Source: Pegoplata infirma (Eukaryota > Arthropoda > Insecta > Diptera > Anthomyiidae). From it: DNA of 64,000 bases. The notes beneath the pieces were generated by a model, which saw only the letters and a list, made by a program, of their open reading frames with translations, was not told the DNA's origin and made no database searches. The position numbers and the translations under genes are program-made. The stretch is taken from the NCBI GenBank assembly GCA_963921195.1, contig OY992536.1, positions 234,024,023 through 234,088,022 on the forward strand, in the 5' to 3' direction. This document shows positions 56,561 through 64,000 of the stretch, piece after piece (position 1 is the stretch's first letter; every line of letters begins with the position of its first letter).

Positions 56561-57205
56561 ATTCTATAGCGTAAGGCGTCTAAAAATCGGACTTGTCTGA
56601 AAGTAATCTTCTTGTTTCTAAAGTTGCTTCATTAATTTTAAATTTTGTTTTTCAACATAATTTATGTTGTAATTAAAACATTGATACCAACTAATTAGTG
56701 CACATAAAAGCATTATTTTTAAATAACCACATTAAATAATCCTTCAGACTGTTTACCAATATATTTCATATTTATTTTTTAATATTATAAAATAAAGTTT
56801 ATATGTGTAGTTATTTCGCGACCTTGGAACAACAAGGTTCTATTTGCACCAACACTACTATTGAGAAAACTAAGGTTGAATATTGTTTATCGCTTTACTA
56901 AGTCAGTTTTGACTAAATTTAAAAACGGTTTTTGAATAATTTTAAATTAGTCCTTAAATTTTATTATGTATTTGAAAATATTCGCGCTACTTTATTAGTT
57001 TTTGCACAATTTGAGTCTCAAAAAGCAGATAGAACTCTGTTGCTCAACGATAAGGCACATGAATTTGGACAACATGGTTCTAACTGCCAAATAGAACCTT
57101 GTGTTTCTGTAAGAAATAGTTTTTTGCAGATAGAACCTTGTGTTATTAGGATTTAAATATAAAAATACAGCATTTGTTAATCAAAAATAAACCGACTTAC
57201 AAGGT

Positions 57206-57755
57206 AAGTCTCCCTAGTGTCCACCTGGGATTTTCATAATATTTTTTTTATTTTGTAGAGCAGGAAAAATAATGTCACACGTTATTAAGAGGGGTACATA
57301 AGGGGAAGAGAACGGTCAGTTTTTAGTCCTGGTAATGAGTATTTCATTGTAGTGGTTTCACATCGGCATGAGTTTTAATAAAATACCCCATTGCTAGGGC
57401 CATAATGGAATTTTTGCTTTTTAGTAGCACAAGAATCGCTCCATTTTAACAGTTTTGTGATATTCTTGTCTTCGAATAATTTTTCGGCAGTTTTTTTTGG
57501 AAGGCTGATGCTATATCGTTCACACCTCTTCCGCTAGTGCTGCTGTTGGAGTAACTGAAGTTTTATCGAAAGCCTTTTATTTCATGTGTTTTTACTTCAA
57601 AAACCTTGCTTCAGGAATTCGTTTTGCGGATTTTAAATCCTAATCGCATCTTTTAGCTACCCCAGTTACATTATTTTTCTTCTCGAGTGTGTTGAAACTG
57701 TTTTTTTGGAGTCGCAAAAGCTCCAAGCTAAGCCACTAGGGAGGAAACTCTTTAT
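57206..57755. repeat. Inverted pair CTCCCTAGTG within the 2.3-kb element
   Basis: GTCTCCCTAGTGTCCACC near 57206 and CCACTAGGGAGGAAAC near 57740 face each other, possibly the ends of a further nested MITE. The interior is less AT-rich and unassigned. Confidence 0.45.
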
Positions 57756-57836
57756 TTTCAATAAGTTTCAAGACAATACTTTGCTCATGTGACTTTAAAC
57801 ACATATTTCTCTTTACAGTTGGTTCTAAACTCAAAA

Positions 57837-58841
57837 AAAAACCTTGTCAAATTACTAGAAAAAGTCCCGTAATCCCATTTAACAAATATTTTACAGTTTT
57901 CCTTATTTTTTAACAAAAAATTTTTTATCGATATTTAAATTTTTCTTTGTAATTTTACAATTTTTTTCGTAAAAGTACAAATTTCCAAGGTAATTTTACA
58001 AAAAAAAAATTAGCTAAGGCATGAGAATTCCTTGTAAGCATTATCACATCAAAAAAGTTTTAAATTTCCAATTTTATTGGTAAAAAACTTTTAAAATTAC
58101 AAAAAAGCTCGTAATTTTTACTACCAATTCTCGTAAAATAGGAGGTAGAAAAAACTTAGTTAAGTTACGAAAAGTCCTTGTAAATTTTATCGCGCCAAAA
58201 AGTGGTAAATTTACAATTTTATTGGTGAAAACATTGTAATTTTACAAGCTTACTACCAATAAAAGTGTAATTTTTACTAGAAACTCTCTTAAAATAGGAG
58301 GTACTCGCAATGATTTTAAATTTTACGAGAACTTTTTGGTAACGTGAACTTTTTGGTAACGTGAACTTTTTGGTAACTTTACAAGATTTAAAAAAAAACC
58401 TTGTTAAATTACTAGAAAAAGTCTCGTAACCTGTTTTAATTTGTGTTTTGTGTGATCGAAATTTAAATTTTTTTATAAATTTACATTTTTATTGGTAAAA
58501 CGTTAGTTATTCGCAGCCAAAATTTACGAAAAAATTTTAAATTTACAAGAAAAAATTATTGTTCACAAGGAATTCTAGTAATTTTATAATAAAAACATAA
58601 ATCCCGTAATTTTTACAAAGAATTCTCGTAAAATAGGATGTAGCAAAAAATCTAGTTAAGTCACGAGAATTCCTTTTAAGTTTTATCGCGTCAAAAAAGC
58701 TGTAAATTTACAATTTTATTGGTAAAAAGCTTGAAAATTACAAAAAAAAATTATAATTTTTAATAGAAATTCTAGTAAAATAGGAGGGAGAAAAAAAATA
58801 CAAGCTTTTCTTATCATTTAACAAGTTTTTTTGTTAAGTGT
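57837..58841 (+). mobile_element. L-family MITE, two copies in tandem (b, c)
   Basis: Left-end sequences (ACCTTGTCAAATTACTAGAA, GTCCCGTAATCCC) occur at 57837 and again near 58390. The right end (TTAACAAGTTTTTTTGTTAAG) is at 58841. The interior repeats TTTACAATTTTATTGGTAAA and AATAGGAGGTAG. The junction has a triple GGTAACGTGAACTTTTT at about 58325-58380. Confidence 0.78.
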
Positions 58842-59159
58842 ATTTGTGCAATATGCAATTTTTAATCTGTGCAACATGGTTCTGTTTCTAATTAAAGTGT
58901 CCACATGGTTCTATCTGTAAAATAATATAGGCTTTATTGGTAAACAAGGTTCTATCAGCCAGTTAGAACCTTGTTAACTGAATCTCAAACCAAAAACACG
59001 TAGATAGAACCTTGTTGTATTGAATATCTCAGAAGCTGTAAGAGATAGACAAAAACTGAGAGCGCCAATCGAAAGAGGGTAGTCGCTTTAGTGCGATGCG
59101 ATATATAACTCATTTTTGAAAAAAATGTCAGTTAGAACCTTGTTGTCCCAAGGTCGCGA

Positions 59160-59626
59160 TTTGTTTAAAAATATTGTTAATTAAACCACGTACTCGTTTA
59201 ACCACAATTATTGTAATTAATAACTTTATAATAATTTATTATTTATGTATTTATTATTCTGTGTTTAATTTTTATATACTAATTTAAATATATTGTTTAA
59301 AAACCTAGGCAACATTTTTTAAGTAGTACTTACATTTACGGTGTTGTATGTCAAATTGTTAATTAAAAAGTTATTTATTTTAACTGTTTATTATTTATTA
59401 GACCGTCCGACAGCCAATATTAAACATGAACCGGGTAATATATGTCTGAAAGAAGAAATCAAATGGAGTAAAACTACATTTACAGTTTTTCACTTCGTGA
59501 TCCTATTTCCTTATAAAAGGACTTCAAAGTTTTAGAGGATACATTTTGTAAAATATTTTTGAAATAATTGTACTTGTCCTAGGATAACTCTGATTATTCC
59601 ATTTTTTTTATTTTGTCATATCAAAA
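59160..59626. other. No recognised feature
   Basis: AT-rich. An open frame at 59341-59535 has no motif. Confidence 0.5.
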
Positions 59627-60170
59627 CTCTCAAAAAAAACCTTGTAAAATTACAAGAAAAACTTGTAACTTTTTTTTTTGCTACCTCCTATTTGACAAAA
59701 ATTCCTAGTAATTTTACAAGCTTTTAACCAATAATTTTGTAATTTTACAAGGTTTTTACCAATAAAATTGTAAATTTACTAATTTTTTGACACGATAAAA
59801 TTTACAAGGAGGTTTCGTAACTTTATTAGATTTTTTGCTACCTCCTATTTTACGAGAATTCCTAGTAATTTTACAAGCTTTTTACCAATAATTTGGTTAT
59901 TTTACAAGCTTTTTACCAATAAAATTGTAAATTTACAGTTTTTTGGCGCAATTAAAATTGCAAGGAATTCTCGTGAGTTTACTAGATTTTTTTTTTTTGT
60001 AAAATTATCTTGAAAATTTGTAAAATTACAAAAAAAATTTAAAATTGCAAAAAAAAAAATTTAATTTCGATCCAAATTTGTTTGTTAAAATACAAGGAAA
60101 ACTGTCAAATATTGGTAAAATGGGATTACTAGACTTTTCCTAGTAAGTTGACAAAGCTTTTTTTGTGTGA
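59627..60170 (-). mobile_element. L-family MITE, complete copy d
   Basis: Left TCTCAAAAAAAACCTTGTAAAA; right, reverse complement TCACACAAAAAAAGCTTTGTC with TAGGAAAAGTCTAGTAATCCC. Two internal blocks TTTACAAGCTTTTTACCAATAA and two CTACCTCCTATTT.AC blocks. Mostly the reverse complement of copy b. Confidence 0.8.
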
Positions 60171-60224
60171 ATAAAAGAATGTGAAAAAAGTCATTTGAAA
60201 ACGTTATCAAAATATATTATTTTT

Positions 60225-60745
60225 GAAAGGACGTAACTTGCGTCCTTTTTCCAGATATGTAAAAATAATAAAGTAGGAAAATTAGGGGAGGTCCTCCTTT
60301 TTCATTTGCTATCACTACTGGCATACTAGGACAAGTACAAATATTAAAAAAATATTTTATAAAATTTACAGGCCTATTCACGGTTATGACTGGTTATGAC
60401 TAATTTTATTATTTTCAAACTTCATATTCCCTGTGTTTGTTGTAAACACAATCATAAAAAGTCTCAAAATTTAAAATTATTTGTCAGTTTAGAGACGATG
60501 CGGGTAGCAGGTCTTTAATTTTTTTGAAATGTTCGAACAAAATTTGAATTTTTTTTTTGATTGTTTACAACAACCACATGAAAAAAATTGAGTTATGATT
60601 GAGTTATGACTTTTTTGTGAATAGGCCCCTTAGTCCCTTAAAACTTTTAAGTCCTTTTAAAAGGAAACATAATCACGAAAAAAAAAACTGTAAATGCAGT
60701 TTTACTACATTTAGTCTCTAGTTCCGAACGTATATGTATTATACA
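60225..60745 (+). repeat. Dispersed repeat P, interrupted copy
   Basis: TTTTTCCAGATATGTAAAAATAAT, GGAAAATTAGGGGAGGTCCTCC, GACAAGTACAAATATTAAAA, then the MITE, then AAAAGGAAACATAATCACG and CTGTAAATGCAGTTTTACTAC. Aligns with 51155-51390. Confidence 0.85.
60369..60629. mobile_element. 261-bp PIF/Harbinger-like MITE with TTA duplication
   Basis: GGCCTATTCAC at both ends in inverse orientation. TTA sits on both sides (60366-60368, 60630-60632). The sister repeat at 51290 reads AAAATTTAATCCTCTTAAA without it. Internal GGTTATGACTGGTTATGAC and GAGTTATGATTGAGTTATGA also pair. The TTA duplication with GGSCC-type ends is typical of PIF/Harbinger; the assignment is inference. Confidence 0.82.
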
Positions 60746-61026
60746 GTTCGTGTTCAACGACTTCCTTTTTTTCGGACGGTGTTATTGATCGAAAATTATC
60801 AACAGCATGTTTCAGAAACTTAAAAATCTTAGATTCTGAGACATTATTTTTACAGAAAAATTCTTAGATTCTGAGACATTTTTTCTATAAAAAAAGTCCC
60901 AATTCTGAGAAATTTTTTCTATTACGAATTCCACCAAACAACAAAGAAAAAATGTAATTTTCTAACCTTAGACCTTTTAATTTTCTTTATATTAACATCA
61001 TGCGTTCTCTTTAAATACAACTAAAC
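60746..61026. repeat. TCAGATTCTGAGAC units
   Basis: Three units at 60825-60925 (CTTAGATTCTGAGACATT followed by a TTTTTCTATAAAAAAAG-like segment). Confidence 0.55.
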
Positions 61027-61652
61027 ATATTCATTTTTAGTTTTTTAAATTTTAAAAAAATCGGGTATTTTTTTTTTATTCAAAAATTTAAAAATCAAAA
61101 AAGTATGATACTTTGAAGAGCCGTATATTGGGAAGTATTTATCTGAATTCTACCATTCAAAAAGCATTCGACTCTAACAATCGTCCTTTTTTATACGAGT
61201 GCGTTAAAAAAATGCGTTTTGAATCGTAAAAATCAAATGAATACTTTCATAGATATGGCTCTTCAAAGTTATAAACTTTTTTGATAAAATTACAGAATAA
61301 ACATAAAATGTATTTTTTGTATGGAAAAATCTCATAAACAGTTTTTAAAAAAATCACGAAAGGTGGAAAAAAATGAAGACAAAAAAAAATTGAAAATGTT
61401 ATTTTTTCGATTTATGCAGGTTTCATAAAAATCGAAGGGGGATAAAGTTTTGAAAAATGCATCAAAAACATACTTTTTTTAAAAAAAAATATTTTTTTAA
61501 CGTTAGAGTCGAATGCTTTTTGAATGGTAGAATTCAGATAAATACTTCCGAAGATTCGGCTCTTCGAAGTATCATACTTTTTTGACTTTTTTAGTTTTAG
61601 AAAAAAATAAAATTCGCGAATTTTTTTAAATTTAAAAAACTGAAAATGGATA
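61027..61652. mobile_element. Foldback with about 160-bp arms
   Basis: Left arm TTTTTAGTTTTTTAAATTTT, AAAAAAGTATGATACTTTGAAG, AGCCGTAT, GGGAAGTATTTATCTGAATTC, ACCATTCAAAAAGCATTCG, ACTCTAAC; the right arm (61495-61652) is its reverse complement with under 10% change. The left part of the loop repeats the GGCTCTTCAAAGTTATAAAC motif once more. Confidence 0.9.
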
Positions 61653-61739
61653 TGTTTTGTTGGCTCCATAGTACAAATGTGTACAAAAAAATTGACAAAT
61701 TTGAAGACCCTCGTCCAGGTTTTATAAAATCTCTCACAC

Positions 61740-61815
61740 TTTTGCTATAGAAAATTTTCTTCAGGATCTGATACTTTTTTTAGAAAGATTTCTCAAATTT
61801 TGACACAAAAATGTC
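61740..61815. repeat. TCAGATTCTGAGAC-type units, single pair
   Basis: GGATCTGATACTTTTTTTAG and CTCAAATTTTGACAC; weak members of the family. Confidence 0.4.
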
Positions 61816-61962
61816 TTACAAGGGAAGTATCCCAACCCTTATAACCGATTTGTATGAAACTTGAAATATATATAAAAGAGACAATTCTTATGTTGGGGTG
61901 TCCCGGCTTATCGGCCATATCGCGGACTTAGAGGTTCAAAAAATTAGTAAAAATGGCGAAAA

Positions 61963-62290
61963 AATCTTTTTTTTTTGGATTTTTGAGCCTTTTTTTCTAA
62001 GAAATTTACTTACACAGAGAAAACAGTTTAGTTCTTTCAGCCGAATTTAGAGCCAACTGCATAGTTTAATAACAACAACCGAAAATTTTGTTTGAGATAA
62101 CCAAAATTCGTTTTGAAAATTGAACTTCTGTTTGTTCAAATAAATTTCGGTAATCGCAACATAAAATTTCGGTTGTTGTAATAAACTATTCAGTTGGCTC
62201 TAAATTCGGCTGGCACAATTAAACTGTTTTCTCTGTGTAAGTAAATTTCTTAGAAAAAAAGGCTCAAAAATCCAAAAAAAACGATTTTGT
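61963..62290. repeat. Inverted duplication centred on a CACAGAGAAAA MITE, beside the gap
   Basis: The MITE (62013-62237) has ends CACAGAGAAAACAGTTTA in inverse orientation, flanked by TA. Unusually the pairing goes on into the flanks: ATTTTTGAGCC, TTTTTTTCTAAGAAATTTACTTA on the left returns inverted on the right up to the N run. Confidence 0.9.
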
Positions 62291-62305
62291 TAGACATTTT
62301 TTCTA

Positions 62306-62505
62306 NNNNNNNNNNNNNNNNNNNNNNNNNNNNNNNNNNNNNNNNNNNNNNNNNNNNNNNNNNNNNNNNNNNNNNNNNNNNNNNNNNNNNNNNNNNNNNN
62401 NNNNNNNNNNNNNNNNNNNNNNNNNNNNNNNNNNNNNNNNNNNNNNNNNNNNNNNNNNNNNNNNNNNNNNNNNNNNNNNNNNNNNNNNNNNNNNNNNNNN
62501 NNNNN
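62306..62505. other. Assembly gap, 200 N
   Basis: Exactly 200 unknown bases, probably a conventional gap size. Open frames through it are meaningless. Confidence 1.
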
Positions 62506-62665
62506 AATGTTGTTTTATTAAACAAAATCGCTTTCTCCGATCATTTTGCAAAAAAAACCACACGCACCAAATGCATTTTCTAAAAGTCCTCAAGACTTTT
62601 TTTTATTAATACAATATTAATGTATTTTTTATTTAACAACAAGTAAAAATATTAAAAAAATACTA

Positions 62666-62912
62666 CACAGAGAAAAATAAATTTCCAACTGAATTTTTCA
62701 GTTGTATCAACTCAAAATTCGGTTGCTGCTACTAAATTTCGCTGTGGCAGACGAATTTTTTAGTTGTTTCAATTAAAATACAGTTGTATTAACAAAATTC
62801 AGTTGTTACTACCGTTATTTAGTTGTAACAACCTTAATACAAATGCATAAACCGAATTTCTGTTGCAACAACTGAATTTCAGTTGGAAATTAGCAAATTT
62901 GTTTTCTGTGTG
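62666..62912. mobile_element. CACAGAGAAAA MITE, second copy
   Basis: Left CACAGAGAAAAATAAATTTCC; right, reverse complement CACACAGAAAACAAATTTGC. TA on both sides (62664-62665, 62913-62914). Interior: at least eight CAACTGAATTT / CAGTTGTA.CAA motifs. Related to the MITE at 62013-62237. Confidence 0.85.
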
Positions 62913-62916
62913 TAAT

Positions 62917-63640
62917 GTCTATTTGTTGAAGGAAATAAACTTTAGATTTAAAGTTCGTGCTGATTTACATAAAGGATTAATATTCTGGACCACTTTAATG
63001 GCACGTTCCGGGCAAAAATTACTTCTTTGCTGGTTTGAAATTGTTGAATCTTCTTTTTCCCAATGTCTTAAGAAGCATTTCTAGCGTTTTAAATCTACCT
63101 AGCGACTTCTCCAGAGATTTAAAGTCATCTTCCCTGAATCGGTGGTGTGAGAACCATATGTCAAACCATTTTCCAAAAATAAAGGCACATATTAGGTAAA
63201 GCTCAGTTTGGTAATTTGGTATTAAAATGAATGTTTAAATGTTGTTGGTGAGGTTGGTAGTACCCACTGGGTACCTTCCCCGCCTACCTTAGTTTTAGTT
63301 TCGGACTCGATTTAAGCGGAATCTTAGTTAAAATAGCTACGTTTTGCGATTTTTAAAAAAGAAAATACAAAAATAGTGATTTAAAACTTCATCGCGTTTG
63401 GTGCGTGTACTTTTTTAACATCCTCGAAAAAGTGAAAACATTTTTCTTCATAGTTTTTCGTGGCCTATATGACTGTGCTATGCCGATTTTGATATTTGCA
63501 AAAAAATGTAAAAAACGTATAGCCCTAATATACATGTACGAAGGGTTAAAGCAAGACTTCTTCCAAAAATCTGTCAGAAGGCAAAAAAACACGAAAAAAT
63601 AAAATTTTGCTTATAAAGTTCTTGCAGTAAGCCCTTCAAT
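62917..63640. other. No recognised gene or repeat
   Basis: Less AT-rich sequence with GGTAGTACCCACTGGGTACC (imperfect palindrome, 63255). Open frames up to 73 codons show no motif. Confidence 0.5.
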
Positions 63641-63644
63641 TGAT

Positions 63645-63862
63645 ATTTTCCTAATTACAATTGATCTTTTACGAAATAAATTTGATCTTTTTCGAATAAC
63701 AAAAGATCTTTTACGAATTACAATTGATATTTTTTGAATTAAAATTAATCTTTTTCGAATTAAAATTTATCTTTTTCGAAATGGACTTGAAATTTTTCGA
63801 CTTACAATTGATCTTTTACGAATTACAATTGATATTTTACGAATTAAAATTTATCTTTTTTT
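63645..63862 (+). repeat. AATTACAATTGATCTTTTACG minisatellite, second block
   Basis: About ten units of 21-22 bp. The run TTACAATTGATCTTTTACG, AATTACAATTGATATTTTACG, AATTAAAATTTATC repeats the variant order seen at about 17123-17180. Confidence 0.93.
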
Positions 63863-63867
63863 GATTT

Positions 63868-64000
63868 ATTACACTGTGCAACAAATTTGGTGTGTTCGAG
63901 TGTATCTTGAACGGGACCAAAAGAAAATGAAAGTATACCAATAGAAGATTAAAACCCCCGAAGGGTTTTAAAAACTTAGCTCGAGTTCTTTTTTATGGCC
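63868..64000. repeat. Foldback Y relative, cut by the window end
   Basis: ACACTGTGCAACAAATTTGG and GGGACCAAAAGAAAATGAAAG follow the left arm of Y (23003). CCCCCGAAGGGTTTTAAAAAC with CTCGAGTT matches 4330-4395. Confidence 0.6.

Larger units (their letters stand above)
56817..59158. mobile_element. 2.3-kb element with CGCGACCTTGG ends and AACAAGGTTCTA repeats
   Basis: The first about 29 bases (CGCGACCTTGGAACAACAAG, GTTCTATTTG) pair with the last (reverse complement CGCGACCTTGGGACAACAAG, GTTCTAACTG). ATTT occurs on both sides. About ten copies of AACA(A/T)GGTTCTA lie inside: near 56831, 57071, 57095, 57129 on the left and 58866, 58900, 58938, 58960, 59003, 59133 on the right, in both orientations. 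The middle holds L-family MITEs and a smaller inverted pair. No coding frame of known type. Confidence 0.82.

Noticed and set aside
57186..57206. Strong splice donor CAAGGTAAGT
   Set aside because: It lies inside the 2.3-kb repeat element with no acceptor partner or exon context.
62250..62593. Frames of 91-98 codons across 62306-62505
   Set aside because: They run through 200 unknown bases.

Overview
The window looks like intergenic or deep-intronic DNA of a higher fly, probably a calyptrate or related schizophoran dipteran. It is very AT-rich, I see no intact host gene, and it is packed with repeats of dipteran type. The clearest family is a mini-me/DINE-1-like element with about 15 copies or fragments. 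It starts TATACCCTCC, carries a (TA)n core and a (GTCY)n microsatellite, and ends with GGAGGGTATA, a TTCGGC-ACA-GCCGAA hairpin and CTTACTTGTTT. Coordinates rest on reading alone; no alignment was run.

Coding matter is confined to decayed transposons. (1) A jockey-like LINE 3' half on the minus strand (4870-7005), split by a 1.08-kb CACT-ended DNA element and itself lying inside a third repeat. (2) A 5'-truncated LINE on the minus strand (39631-41734) with near-intact reverse transcriptase, YADD present and two single frameshifts. (3) A near-complete LINE of the same general type on the plus strand (52024-55480), with endonuclease plus reverse transcriptase, three frame breaks and a substituted endonuclease active-site Asn. 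(4) The C-terminal part of a Tc1/mariner-type transposase (45100-47029), split by a nested MITE and foldback element.

Region by region. 1-4.8 kb: degenerate minisatellites and a foldback. 4.8-7.4 kb: triple nest. 8.8-10.7 kb: diverged tandem duplication, two exact GC-rich palindromes (one of 143 bp), and a palindromic cluster of GTGGGAGTTATTTCAT. 12.3-13.1 kb: hAT-like element with an 8-bp target duplication. 16.9-17.5 kb: AATTACAATTGATCTTTT minisatellite, recurring at 63.6 kb. 18.9-25.2 kb: foldbacks, a tRNA-derived SINE and a 1.5-kb TTAGGGCGGGTCGATTT element. 25.9-27.9 kb: mini-me copy with a 738-bp GTCY array. 29.5-30.4 kb: 515-bp-period duplication. 31.1-32.4, 36.6-41.9 and 49.2-50.5 kb: five copies of an apparently uncharacterised composite repeat (family R) with TTTTTTTCATCAAA arrays and paired CACCAGCTGGTG palindromes. 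41.9-43.4 and 45.3-46.7 kb: large foldbacks, the second built from about nine 155-bp units. 56.8-59.2 kb: a 2.3-kb element with CGCGACCTTGG termini and about ten AACAAGGTTCTA motifs in both orientations. 60-62.3 kb: a PIF-like MITE, foldbacks and an assembly gap.

The main value of the window is its insertion record. At many sites an interrupted copy and an uninterrupted sister copy are both present, so element ends and target duplications can be read directly.
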